A stretch of DNA of 21,317 nucleotides from a virus: IMG/VR virus record IMGVR_UViG_3300045120_000058, positions 1 through 21,317 of that record; one strand, 5' to 3'. This document shows, one piece after another, positions 5,387 through 12,806 of this stretch. Both the position numbers and the translations under genes were made by a program. The number at the start of each line of letters is the position of its first letter. The first letter of the stretch is position 1. The notes below the pieces were generated by a model. The model did not search any database. It saw nothing but the letters and a program-made list of their open reading frames with translations, and was not told the DNA's origin.

Positions 5387-5387
5387 T

Positions 5388-5432
5388 CCCCCGTCGGGGG
5401 CGCCCCATTTCCCCCGCCTGTGGGGCGACCCC
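5388..5432. terminator. GC-rich inverted repeats after the membrane peptide
   Basis: CCCCCG-T-CGGGGG (5388-5400) starts one base after the tag stop at 5386. It runs into the palindrome GGGGCGCCCC (5397-5406) and a GGGGCGACCCC element (5422-5432). It is probably a transcription stop for the int operon, although no T-run follows, so the terminator call is tentative. Confidence 0.4.
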
Positions 5433-5498
5433 GCGGCGAAACGCTCCCCGCCCGAATTACCCCCGCCCCCACGGGCGATCGTCGCTCCAGGGCCGATC

Positions 5499-5521
5499 GG
5501 GGCCGCCCCAGGGGGCGCCCC
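5499..5521. repeat. GC-rich composite palindrome
   Basis: GGGGCCGCCCC (5499-5509) followed by GGGGCGCCCC (5512-5521) and AT. GGGGCGCCCCAT occurs three times here (5397, 5512, 5750), and a diverged form lies at 3798. These elements appear only around the integrase module as far as I could see. Confidence 0.6.
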
Positions 5522-5552
5522 ATGTTTCGCGATCGTGTATATTTCGGCCTAT

Positions 5553-5568
5553 TTTTAACTAATTAAAA
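5553..5568. repeat. AT-rich inverted repeat
   Basis: TTTTAA (5553-5558), CTAA, TTAAAA (5563-5568): a perfect 6-bp inverted repeat within an AT-only patch, unusual in this GC-rich genome. It lies about 75 bp from the tRNA fragment. It could be a bend or an IHF/Int-arm type site; this is inferred from location. Confidence 0.4.
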
Positions 5569-5643
5569 TCAGGCTTGGGGCGGCCCGCGACGCGGCCCCC
5601 GTTGGGACCGCGTCTGTAAGTGATTGATTCGGTGGGATTTAAG

Positions 5644-5693
5644 TAGTGGGCGCTACTGGACTCGAACCAGTGACCCCCGCCGTGTGAAGGCGG
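5644..5693 (-). other. attP: 3' part of tRNA-Val(CAC)
   Basis: Read on the minus strand this is a tRNA from the anticodon arm to the 3' end: stem CCGCC, loop TTCACAC (anticodon CAC, Val), stem GGCGG, variable GGGTC, T arm ACTGG-TTCGAGT-CCAGT, acceptor strand AGCGCCC, discriminator A, then CTA. The matching 5' acceptor GGGCGCT and D arm are absent, and the sequence before the anticodon stem is not tRNA-like. This is the usual form of a phage attP that restores the 3' end of a host tRNA gene on integration, with strand exchange probably in the anticodon stem-loop. It is not a functional tRNA gene by itself. Confidence 0.85.
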
Positions 5694-5794
5694 GAATCGA
5701 CGACGGAAGTCGTTGTCTCTACTCGACTTCGACGAGGGGTCGCCCCACAGGGGCGCCCCATGTCCCCCAATCGCGTCCAATTTCCGCGCGCGAT
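5678..5794 (-). repeat. Right arm of inverted att-like repeat flanking the integrase module
   Basis: Reverse-complement partner of 3771-3880. It holds the 15-mer core at 5678-5692, the 29-bp GC element at 5732-5760 and the 11-mer at 5784-5794. The 29-bp element can fold as a nested hairpin (GGGG, CCCC, TGT, GGGG, CCCC) about 46 nt after the end of the tail-fibre gene, so it may also terminate late transcription. Confidence 0.75.
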
Positions 5795-5805
5795 GTACGT
5801 ACCCG

Positions 5806-6351
5806 TTACGCTGGAATCACGTCGAGCGTCAGCATGGCGTACACAAACGGGGACGCGTTCCAAACCGCGCCATTGAGTAGGGTGATCTTCAATACGCCCG
5901 GGGTCGGCGGGTTCGCGACGACGACCCCGATCGCGTTCGGGACGGTAAAGATCGGGACGACCGCCAGCCCGTTGATCGCGTACCCCGCGGGCATTTTGAT
6001 ATTCAATTCCGTCGCGGATCCGCCCGCGATCGCGCCCCCCGCCGCGACGTGATAGTGCATCGTCAGACCGACGACCGCGTACCGCTGGACGGCGACATCC
6101 CCCGCGGCGACCGTCCAGGTCACGCCCGGGGTCGGCGTCCCGAAGTTGGTCGGATCGAACGGGACCGGGATCCACAATCCAAACGGCGCCCACGTCGCGC
6201 CGTACGCGCCGTCGTTGACATCGCGGATCAGGGTGTACCCGTTCGCGCCGCCTGTGAACGCGTGTCCGTCGTTCCAATGCGACGGCTGTACTTGCGATGC
6301 GTCGGCGCCGTCGGCCTTCGCGCTTCGGAACCGGTGATCAAGCGTTTTCAT
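5806..6351 (-). CDS. Putative tail fibre / receptor-binding protein
   Basis: A 181-aa protein, last gene of the late operon, starting in a TAATG overlap with the hub gene. The N-terminus (HRFRSAKADGADASQVQPSHW, split as HRFRSAKADG and ASQVQPSHWND) and GGANGYTLIRDVNDGAYGATW are typical of short phage fibre or tip proteins that attach to the hub. Residues about 55-181 are beta-rich and Cys-free, ending in a sandwich-like domain with many Val, Gly and Ala. It probably sits at the tail tip and contacts the host surface. No enzymatic motif is visible. Confidence 0.65.
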   Translation of the reverse strand: MKTLDHRFRSAKADGADASQVQPSHWNDGHAFTGGANGYTLIRDVNDGAYGATWAPFGLWIPVPFDPTNFGTPTPGVTWTVAAGDVAVQRYAVVGLTMHYHVAAGGAIAGGSATELNIKMPAGYAINGLAVVPIFTVPNAIGVVVANPPTPGVLKITLLNGAVWNASPFVYAMLTLDVIPA

Positions 6352-9185
6352 TAGCGTGACTCCAACAATAGGCGCGCCAGGACGTCGTCAAAAGAAAAGC
6401 GGGTGGTCGACGCGTCGACCTGGCGGCGCGGGTACGTGCCCGCCGCGGTCGCGACCTGGTCGATCGTGACGCGTTGTATCAGGAAATCGCCCGACAGGTT
6501 CGTCGGCGCGGGGAGCGCGACGTGGACGGTACGCCCGCTTCGGGTATTCGGATCGTGCGTCGTGTAACTGATCCGCGTTTCGACCGTTTTGAATAACGCG
6601 AGCTCCGCGCGCCCGCGCGCCAGGGCGCCCGCTTCGCTCAACCGTCGATCCTGGATGTAGTACTCGACGATCCCGTCGCTCCCTTCGACCGCCGCGAGCG
6701 CGCTTTGTGCGGCGACGTCGTCGACCTGGATGATGATCTGTACTTCGTCGCCGATCGTCACGCGGGACGCGGGCGTGACGCCCGTCAACGCGGGGACGGT
6801 CGCGAACACGGTCCCCGGGGGCAGGTCGGCGGTCACGGCGCCCGATCCCGACGGCGGGATCCCGGTCAGGTAGTACCGCGGTCCCGCCGTGATCCCCGTG
6901 TACCGGATCACTTGCTCCCCGACCAGGATCCAGCCCGCCGCGGGGATCCCGGTGGGCGCGTCGATTTCGATCGTCGTCGCGCCCGCGACGGTCGGCGGCG
7001 GGAGCCCGGTCACGGGGATCCCGGGGACGCCGGGAATTTCGGGGATCCCGGGGATCCCGGGGACGCCGGGAATCCCGAGCGGCGGGAGCTGCGCGCCGCC
7101 GAGCGCGGTATCCGGCGCGCTATCGGTCAACGCGGCCGTCGTGTTGTCGTTGATCGCGACGAGCTCGCGCCAGTCCGCGCCGCCGACCGCGCGAAACACG
7201 CGGCGTCGCGTCGTCCCCGCGGGGCCGACGGGAATCGCCGACAGGTCGACCGCGCCCGTCGTGATCGCGTTGACGGTCGGCGCGAGCTCCCCGCCCGACG
7301 CGACCACGACGTCGTTGTAACTCGTCGTCGTGTTGTCGCGCACGTCGGCGACCAGTCGGGCGGCGCCCGCGCCGTCGGCCCGGTACAGCCGACGCCCGAC
7401 GACGCGCGGGTCGCTCGACGTCGCCAGCGTCACGGTCGCCGCTTCGCCGACGTCGGTCGCGGACGAAAACGCGGGGAGTGGCGCGGTCGCTAGTTCGCTA
7501 TCGGCGGCGACGTCGACATATTGCGTCGCCGTGTTGTTCGGAATGTCGATCACGCGGCGCCAGGGGACGACGGGCGTCGCTTGCGACGATAGATCGGGAT
7601 TCGCCGACGATCGGTAGACGCGGCGCCCGACGACGCGCGCATCGGCGGCGATCGGGATCGCGAGCAACGCGACCGCGGTATTGTCGACCGTGACGTTGAG
7701 CGCGACCGCGCTTTGTACGGTCAGCGTTTCCCCGCGCGCCGTGAGATAGGAAATCGCGTAGTAGTACGACCCGACTTTGAGACGCCCGTTAATTTGCAGT
7801 TGATACGGGATCCCCCCCGACGGGGCCGCGACCGCGCGCCCGGTCAGCGCGGTTCCGCCAAGCGTCGCGGGGGTTTGACGGCCCGACGCGTCGACGAACG
7901 ATGTCGCATAGGCCGACGCGACCCCGACGGCGATCGGGCCGCGCCCGGGCGTCGCGAGCAACGCGGCCGACGTCGGGGGCGGGGCCGTCGCGGGCGTGAT
8001 CGTCACGGGCGCGGACGACGCGCCGATGTCTGACCGCCGCCCGTCGGACATTTCGATCGTCACCGCGTACGTGAAGGGGCCGCCCGCGACCTGGCCCGCC
8101 GTCGTCGTCGGCGCGAGCGCGGCCGCGGGGGCGCCTGGCGCCGCGGGCGGCGGGATCGGATCGACGGGCGGGACGGGCGGCACCGCGGGGATCGGCGGGA
8201 CCGGCAAAATCGCGGGCGGGAGTAACGCGACGGTATTCCCCTTGACCCCGCCCGCGAGCGTCCCCGTATACGCGACGATCGTCGTCCCGATTTTCGCGCG
8301 GCCGCCCGACGGGTTGAAATGGATCGCCGTCGAGAGCGGGATCTGACTATCGGCCGCGGGCACCGTCGCGGCCGCGGTCGCCCCCGCCCCTTCGACAATG
8401 ATCCGCGTCCTGACTTGGGTCAGGTCCGCGGAGATTTTCAGATCCGCAAAGCGGCCGCCCGGGACGAGCGGCGCGGGGGCGGCGCCGCTTTCCGTCCCGA
8501 CAAAGAAATGCAAATCGGCGACGTAATCGACATACCAGTACGCGCCGACCGTTTGCGCCAGTCGGGACAACGCGCCCGACACATCTTCAAACGTGAGCGT
8601 CATCCCGGGGATCGACGGGAGCCCGGGTTGTACGTGCCTGGCCGTGATCCCGGGCGCGAACCGCGCGACCAGGTCGACGACAATCGCCGACACGCTATTC
8701 GTAAAGTACTCCGCGGTCACGGTGCGCGTGTTCAACCGCCGCGTCCAGTCGACACACGTCAGGTCGTACCGCACGTGCGCGGGGATATCGAGCTCCGCGT
8801 ATTGCTCGCGCACGGTGATTTGCCCGCCGAAGATCTGGACGGCCGGATCGATCGCGCCGAGATAGATCGCGATCGGCGCGCCCGGGTTGATCGGCGGGGG
8901 CGCGACGGGGAGAAAATGGCCCGCCGCGGTCGCGAACGCGCCCGGGTCGAACGCGGTCGAAAACGGTCCCGCGCGCGACGTGACAATCGCGAACCCCCCC
9001 AGGTCGAACGCATGGGGCGCGAACGCGCCCGGGTCCGCGTCCTGGCGGCGGGGTTCGGCGACGAGCGTCAGGGCGGCCGTATTCGGCGCGTCGTTGAGAA
9101 TGTCGTCAATCCGCACGCGGCCGACGCGCGCGAACGGCGTCACGGTTTTTCCGTCGATCACGACGACGACGTCGGTCGCCGCCAT
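6351..9185 (-). CDS. Tail hub / tip protein with inserted Fn3-like repeats and collagen-like stretch
   Basis: A 944-aa protein directly after the tape measure gene (2-nt gap), in the usual place for a tail-associated hub. Residues about 1-265 are hub-like (GGQITVREQYAELDIP, YDLTCVDWTRRLNTR, a late-control/gp27-type pattern). The end (about 805-944: VQIIIQVDD, VEYYIQDRRLSEAGALARGRAELAL, ISYTTHDPNTRSGR) reads as the completion of the same hub fold. Between them are a Pro-rich linker (325-350), a beta domain, and at least three related modules marked by RRVYR (521), RRLYR (598) and RRVFR (660), each followed by an N-T-x-x-Y/L strand. A collagen-like G-x-P run (704-729) and another beta domain follow. 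The inserted region probably projects as an adhesive extension. Confidence 0.8.
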   Translation of the reverse strand: MAATDVVVVIDGKTVTPFARVGRVRIDDILNDAPNTAALTLVAEPRRQDADPGAFAPHAFDLGGFAIVTSRAGPFSTAFDPGAFATAAGHFLPVAPPPINPGAPIAIYLGAIDPAVQIFGGQITVREQYAELDIPAHVRYDLTCVDWTRRLNTRTVTAEYFTNSVSAIVVDLVARFAPGITARHVQPGLPSIPGMTLTFEDVSGALSRLAQTVGAYWYVDYVADLHFFVGTESGAAPAPLVPGGRFADLKISADLTQVRTRIIVEGAGATAAATVPAADSQIPLSTAIHFNPSGGRAKIGTTIVAYTGTLAGGVKGNTVALLPPAILPVPPIPAVPPVPPVDPIPPPAAPGAPAAALAPTTTAGQVAGGPFTYAVTIEMSDGRRSDIGASSAPVTITPATAPPPTSAALLATPGRGPIAVGVASAYATSFVDASGRQTPATLGGTALTGRAVAAPSGGIPYQLQINGRLKVGSYYYAISYLTARGETLTVQSAVALNVTVDNTAVALLAIPIAADARVVGRRVYRSSANPDLSSQATPVVPWRRVIDIPNNTATQYVDVAADSELATAPLPAFSSATDVGEAATVTLATSSDPRVVGRRLYRADGAGAARLVADVRDNTTTSYNDVVVASGGELAPTVNAITTGAVDLSAIPVGPAGTTRRRVFRAVGGADWRELVAINDNTTAALTDSAPDTALGGAQLPPLGIPGVPGIPGIPEIPGVPGIPVTGLPPPTVAGATTIEIDAPTGIPAAGWILVGEQVIRYTGITAGPRYYLTGIPPSGSGAVTADLPPGTVFATVPALTGVTPASRVTIGDEVQIIIQVDDVAAQSALAAVEGSDGIVEYYIQDRRLSEAGALARGRAELALFKTVETRISYTTHDPNTRSGRTVHVALPAPTNLSGDFLIQRVTIDQVATAAGTYPRRQVDASTTRFSFDDVLARLLLESR

Positions 9186-9187
9186 TG

Positions 9188-10753
9188 CTAGACGGTCCCC
9201 AGGCGCCGCGATCCCCGCATCCCTTGCATGACCGCGTCACTGACCAGGTCGGCGACCATTGAGCGCGTTTGCGGATCGTCGGTCCCGAGCATCCCCGACA
9301 TATTGACGGTGATCGTCGTCGGTCCCGCGGCGCCGCCCCCGCGCCCCGCGCCCGCGGCCGCGTCAGACGTGAGCGTCCCGAGCGACGGCCCGGTGAGCGA
9401 CGCAAACCCCGCCGCGACGTCGCCGACGGCCGCGAGCGCGGGATCGACCATGATCGCGTCGAGTCGCCCGAAGTGATCCGCGATCCCGTTGACCAGGTCG
9501 GGCACGGACGACATCCCGATAATCTGGTCGTACATCCACTTGAACGCGGCGACGATCTTTCCTGGTAGTTTGATGACCGCTTCGACGACATACAGAAACT
9601 TGTCGAGCAACCACATTTTGATGTCGGTGTACCATTGCGCGACCGCGGCGATCGTCGCTTTGAACGCGGCGGGCAACGTGTCGACCAGGAACCCACGCAT
9701 CGCGTCGACCGCTTTTTTCACGACGGCGACGATGTCGTCCCAGTAATGCCACACGGCCCACACGGCCAGGACCGCCGCGCCGATCGCGGCGATCAAGGGG
9801 AGAAACGGAACGATCGCGGCGCCCGCGGCCGCGAGCGCGGCGCCGAGGCCGACGGACCCGAGCAACGACACGACGGACGCGAGCGAGACGAGGATCGGCG
9901 CGACCGCGGTCCCGATCGCGACGACGGCGATCACGAACGTCTGGACCCCTTCGGGGAGCGCCTTAAACGCGCCGAGAATATTTTGCAGGTTATCCGCGAG
10001 CACCGATCCGATTTGCTCGTTAAAGTCGGACATCTGATTCTTCAGGTTCGCGAGTTTCCCGGTCGTCGTTTCCATGTCGGCGGCGACTTGCCCGCCGAAT
10101 TTTTCGTTGATCGCTTGCATGACGCCCGCGAAGTCGGTCCCCTTCGGGATCGTGTCGCCGAAAATCTTCGAGAGTTTCCCTAATGCTTCCCCGTCGCTTT
10201 GCATCGCTTTGATCATGAGATTGGCCGCGTCGGGCAAATCTTTTTTCATCCCGACCGCGAGATTCATGGTCGCTTCTAACACCGCTTGCATGTTTTCGGG
10301 GCCGACTTTCCCAACCGTCGTGAAGAGCGTTTGTGTATCGGTCAACGCTTCGTCAGAAAAGCGCGACACGCTTTGTAGGTGGGTCGCCATGTCCCCGTAC
10401 GCCTGGATCACGTCAGGCGACGCCTGGCCCGCGTTTTTCAGCGCGACGGTTAGGCGCGCGGTCGCTTCCTCGCCTTCGGAAAATTCCTTAATGAACCCCG
10501 ATACCGCTTCGGTGACGTCGCCAACGAAATCCTTCACTTGCGACGAGCTCAGTACGCTGTACGTCGTTTTCGCGAAGTCGGCGATCCCGGTCGCCGCGTT
10601 TTTGATCGACCCCGCCGCTTTGGCGATCGCTTCGTCGACGTCGGCGCCGACTTTCCCCGCCGACTCGACGAGTTGATCGGTCGACGTCGTCGCGTCCCGA
10701 CACGCGGTGATGAACGACGAGAAATCGGCGATAAAATTCGCGGTTAGTGGCAT
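9188..10753 (-). CDS. Tail tape measure protein
   Basis: A 521-aa protein that follows the tail chaperone genes and precedes the hub. Residues 1-265 are helical with the repetitive Ala/Asp/Lys-rich pattern of tape measures (QTLFTTVGKVGPENMQAV, FGDTIPKGTDFAGVMQAINE). Residues 271-338 are a long hydrophobic region with two or three potential membrane segments, as often seen in siphophage tape measures. The C-terminus has a Gly/Ala-rich linker and TTITVNMSG. At the commonly used 0.15 nm per residue the tail would be about 75-80 nm, which is short for a siphovirus. It starts 4 nt after the end of the frameshifted chaperone product. Confidence 0.9.
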   Translation of the reverse strand: MPLTANFIADFSSFITACRDATTSTDQLVESAGKVGADVDEAIAKAAGSIKNAATGIADFAKTTYSVLSSSQVKDFVGDVTEAVSGFIKEFSEGEEATARLTVALKNAGQASPDVIQAYGDMATHLQSVSRFSDEALTDTQTLFTTVGKVGPENMQAVLEATMNLAVGMKKDLPDAANLMIKAMQSDGEALGKLSKIFGDTIPKGTDFAGVMQAINEKFGGQVAADMETTTGKLANLKNQMSDFNEQIGSVLADNLQNILGAFKALPEGVQTFVIAVVAIGTAVAPILVSLASVVSLLGSVGLGAALAAAGAAIVPFLPLIAAIGAAVLAVWAVWHYWDDIVAVVKKAVDAMRGFLVDTLPAAFKATIAAVAQWYTDIKMWLLDKFLYVVEAVIKLPGKIVAAFKWMYDQIIGMSSVPDLVNGIADHFGRLDAIMVDPALAAVGDVAAGFASLTGPSLGTLTSDAAAGAGRGGGAAGPTTITVNMSGMLGTDDPQTRSMVADLVSDAVMQGMRGSRRLGTV

Positions 10754-10757
10754 GACG

Positions 10758-11293
10758 TCACCGCGCCGACTCGCGGTTGAGCTCGTCGATTAGGAATTCG
10801 TAATAGTGCATCGGGAGATCCCACACGTCCGCGAGTGTCCATCCCATGACGCGACAAATCGCTAAGTCGGAACGGGCGCCGTCGCGCCAGGCGTCGTTTT
10901 TTTTTCGGCCGCGATATACGCGCGCATGGTTTGATCGTGTGCCTGGATCGCCTTCTGGACTTCCATATAGCTTGGGGCGTCGATCGCGTCGAGCGCGGCG
11001 CGGACGACGGCCGTCGGTTGATCCCGAATCACCAGCGGCCGCCCGTCAAAATCCGTAAACGTCCAGTCGAGCAAGTACGCCAGGACGAGCCCGATCCCGC
11101 TTTCCGCGGGGTCGATATCAAACATCAAATCGTGCCCGCTCGTCGCGGTCGACGCGTCCAGGCGAACGGGTTTCGTCGCCGCTTTGATGAGCGCGCGAAA
11201 TTCCCCCGCGGTTAGGAACCGCTTCACGGTGACCGTGTCGCCGTCGGTCAGCGGTAACACGTCGACATCAGGGCGTCGGACACGTGATCCCAT
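10758..11293 (-). CDS. Tail assembly chaperone, frameshifted G/GT form
   Basis: The upstream frame starts at 11293 (GAGGGGG before the ATG) and normally stops at 10862. A -1 slip at the A-run 10897-10905 joins its first 132 codons to 46 more codons ending at the TGA 10758-10760. The added tail reads NDAWRDGARSDLAI, then DVWDLPMHYYEFLIDEL, the typical second-domain pattern of siphophage GT proteins. The predicted fusion is about 178 aa. Lambda-like phages use this G/GT pair as chaperones for the tape measure. The downstream frame has no good start of its own and exactly fills the gap before the tape measure gene. Confidence 0.8.
10862..11293 (-). CDS. Tail assembly chaperone, unshifted G form
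   Basis: A 143-aa protein with an ATG at 11293 and a GAGGGGG ribosome-binding site. An in-frame start further upstream would lie inside the preceding gene, so it was rejected. The N-terminal beta part (VLPLTDGDTVTVKRFLTAGEF) followed by helices is typical of gpG-like chaperones (residue/charge pattern as in tail assembly proteins). It ends in EKKTTPGATAPVPT just after the slippery run. It overlaps the preceding gene by 26 nt. Confidence 0.8.
   Translation of the reverse strand: MGSRVRRPDVDVLPLTDGDTVTVKRFLTAGEFRALIKAATKPVRLDASTATSGHDLMFDIDPAESGIGLVLAYLLDWTFTDFDGRPLVIRDQPTAVVRAALDAIDAPSYMEVQKAIQAHDQTMRAYIAAEKKTTPGATAPVPT
10897..10906 (-). other. Slippery site for programmed -1 frameshift
   Basis: The minus strand reads G followed by nine A's, in codons GAA AAA AAA ACG. 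After a -1 slip the frame continues open for 46 codons to 10758. A homopolymer of nine A's in a GC-rich genome, at the conserved place between G and T, strongly suggests a functional slip site. The length of the run should be checked for assembly error. Confidence 0.8.
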
Positions 11294-11573
11294 GTTCCCC
11301 CTCGACTGACATCGGCCCGAGCGCGGCGACAAACCGCCCGCCGTCGCGCCGCGTGATCGTGTGAATTTCCCAACGCCAGGCGCCGCGCTTGAACGGCGCG
11401 ACAAAAAAGAGCGGCCGTTGCGCGAGTTTGTACGCGTCGACCAGGCCCGGGACGAGCGACCCCGCGACCGCCCATCCCGTCGCCGCGTCGTGTGTCACGG
11501 TGTACCCCTCAACCGCCGCGGCCGTGAAGTACGCCCATTTGACCGACGCGACGCGGCCGCGGATCGTCCGCAT
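11268..11573 (-). CDS. Hypothetical tail-region protein
   Basis: A 101-aa protein between the tail tube protein and the chaperone genes, starting 9 nt after the tube protein stop. Contents are mixed alpha/beta: WAYFTAAAVEGYTVTHD, WRWEIHTITRRDGGRFVAALGP. It looks like a small beta-barrel or minor tail protein that phages of this type carry at this position, but I recognise no family. Its 3' end overlaps the chaperone start by 26 nt. Confidence 0.6.
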   Translation of the reverse strand: MRTIRGRVASVKWAYFTAAAVEGYTVTHDAATGWAVAGSLVPGLVDAYKLAQRPLFFVAPFKRGAWRWEIHTITRRDGGRFVAALGPMSVEGEHGITCPTP

Positions 11574-11582
11574 ACGCGCCCG

Positions 11583-11990
11583 TTACGGGACGGCCGGATC
11601 CATCGTCCACGGTCCCGCGCCCGCGAACGTCCCCGCGACTTTGATCGCGCCGTCGTGCGCGACTTCGATCGACGTGTCCAGGTACGCCAGGCCCGAGAAA
11701 AAGTACGTCGGCGCCAGGTCCGACGGGATCAGTTTCAGGAACGCGGCGATTTCGCCGAGCGCGACCTTGAATAGAACCGGGCTCGTCGTTTCGTCCCAAA
11801 TCCCTTCTAGCTTCCCTTCGATCGCGGGCAACCCCTGGACCGATACCTTGACCGTATCGCCGAAACACGTCGCGTCGGCGCGATCGCGCTTCAAATCCAG
11901 CGACCAGGTATTGAGCGTCGCGACGGCGACCGCGGTCGCGCCCCCCGTCGAATCCATTTCGACCGATCCGTGTGATCCATGTCGTCGCAT
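11583..11990 (-). CDS. Major tail tube protein
   Basis: A 135-aa protein with a strong GGGGGAG ribosome-binding site before the ATG. The pattern LNTWSLDLKRDRADATCFGD, VKVSVQGLPAIEGKLEGIWD, and FSGLAYLDTSIEVAHDGAIKVAGTF (shown in parts) matches siphophage tube proteins with a Gly-rich beta-sandwich. It sits between the tail terminator and the chaperones, as expected. It should polymerise as hexamer rings around the tape measure. Confidence 0.8.
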   Translation of the reverse strand: MRRHGSHGSVEMDSTGGATAVAVATLNTWSLDLKRDRADATCFGDTVKVSVQGLPAIEGKLEGIWDETTSPVLFKVALGEIAAFLKLIPSDLAPTYFFSGLAYLDTSIEVAHDGAIKVAGTFAGAGPWTMDPAVP

Positions 11991-12000
11991 AATCTCCCCC

Positions 12001-12423
12001 TTAAACGGGCGTCACGATCACCTCGTACCGCGCCCCGCCATGCTGCCAGGTATCCCCGTCGACGTTTTCGCTATACCGCACGCGATCGACCCACCGCATG
12101 ACCATGAGCCCCGCGCCCGCGGCGGGCGGGAGCGCGAGCGGTTGACGGTCGAGTAACGCGTTGATCCGCGCGTCGGCCGCGGCGATCGTCGTCGTCCCCG
12201 TGCTTTGAATCACGGCCTTGACGATATAGATCAACGCGCGCCAGGAATCGACCCCGCCGAATTCCATTTCGCCGCGCGACGTCGACGCGCTCACGATCGC
12301 GAACCGGGTCGACCCCTGGAGCGCCAGATCCCAATACACCCCGTCGGGCAGATACCCCGACAGTTCGGGATCGGCGGTCAGTTTCCCGATTAGGGCGCGC
12401 TCGACTTCGCTTGCGTTGATCAC
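12001..12423 (-). CDS. Tail terminator / completion protein (DUF3168-like)
   Basis: A 140-aa protein starting in an ATGA overlap with the gp10-like gene. The N-terminal helix (EVERALIGKLTADPEL), then GVYWDLALQGSTRFAIVS, a strand-rich middle with WRALIYIVKAV and the helix AAADARINALLDRQPL follow the DUF3168/gpU-like order. The family caps the tail tube and joins it to the neck. Confidence 0.75.
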   Translation of the reverse strand: MINASEVERALIGKLTADPELSGYLPDGVYWDLALQGSTRFAIVSASTSRGEMEFGGVDSWRALIYIVKAVIQSTGTTTIAAADARINALLDRQPLALPPAAGAGLMVMRWVDRVRYSENVDGDTWQHGGARYEVIVTPV

Positions 12424-12806
12424 GTGTGATCCCCGCCCACGGTGATCCCTTCGGCGCGGACGAGCTCCGCGACGTCGGCGGTCGCCGCGCGCCGATCGTG
12501 TTCCGTGATCGGGAGAAACGTCGCCCGCGGCGTCGTGCGCGCGGTCCCGAATTCGTACAAATGCGCGTGCGGGGAGCTCGACACGAGCGTGTACAACGTC
12601 GCGACCCCGCGCGCGGTTCGCTCGACGATCTTGACGCCCCCGCGCAGATTGCCCGTGACGACCGGGTACGCGCCCTGGACGCGCGCTTGCGACGCGCGCG
12701 CGTGTCGGAGCAAGATCGGATCGGCGCCGTGTTGCAGTTTCACGGGGAGCGCGACCAGGTCGCGGAGCAAGTCGTCAAACCCGCCAAGCTCAATTTTTGC
12801 GGACAT
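12420..12806 (-). CDS. HK97 gp10-like neck/tail protein
   Basis: A 128-aa protein whose ATG overlaps the stopper gene's TGA (TGATG). ELGGFDDLLRDLVALPVKL, then ARVQGAYPVVTGNLRGGVKI and SSPHAHLYEFGTARTTPRATFLPI (in parts) are the HK97-gp10 signature, including the YEFGT and PARPF-like ATFLP motifs. It sits between stopper and terminator, the canonical order. Longer upstream starts would lie within the stopper gene. Confidence 0.85.
   Translation of the reverse strand: MSAKIELGGFDDLLRDLVALPVKLQHGADPILLRHARASQARVQGAYPVVTGNLRGGVKIVERTARGVATLYTLVSSSPHAHLYEFGTARTTPRATFLPITEHDRRAATADVAELVRAEGITVGGDHT

Larger units (their letters stand above)
5387..5805. other. Non-coding integration region with attP
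   Basis: 419 bp without a supported gene, between the int operon and the end of the tail operon. It holds GC-rich palindromes (5388-5432, 5499-5521), an AT-rich patch with TTTTAA/TTAAAA arms (5553-5568), the tRNA-Val 3' fragment (5644-5693) and the right inverted att-like arm. Reading frames through the tRNA piece encode only the familiar artefactual translation of tRNA sequence. Confidence 0.7.

Noticed and set aside
4681-5523. Minus-strand 280-aa frame across int
   Set aside because: Antisense to the integrase catalytic domain, very Arg-rich, no motif.
5644-5693. Complete tRNA gene
   Set aside because: No 5' acceptor strand or D arm exists upstream of the anticodon arm; only the 3' part is present.
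5624-6052. Plus-strand 142-aa frame containing RYWTRTSDPRRVK
   Set aside because: The start is the well-known artefactual translation of tRNA sequence, and the rest is antisense to the tail fibre gene.
6980-7080. CRISPR-like or tandem repeat of GGGATCCCGGGGA units
   Set aside because: The periodicity is explained by the collagen-like G-x-P codons in the hub gene; no spacers.
6705-9191. Plus-strand frames of 262-290 aa inside the hub gene
   Set aside because: Charged, Arg/Gly/Asp-rich shadows of a 944-aa gene with consistent domain structure.
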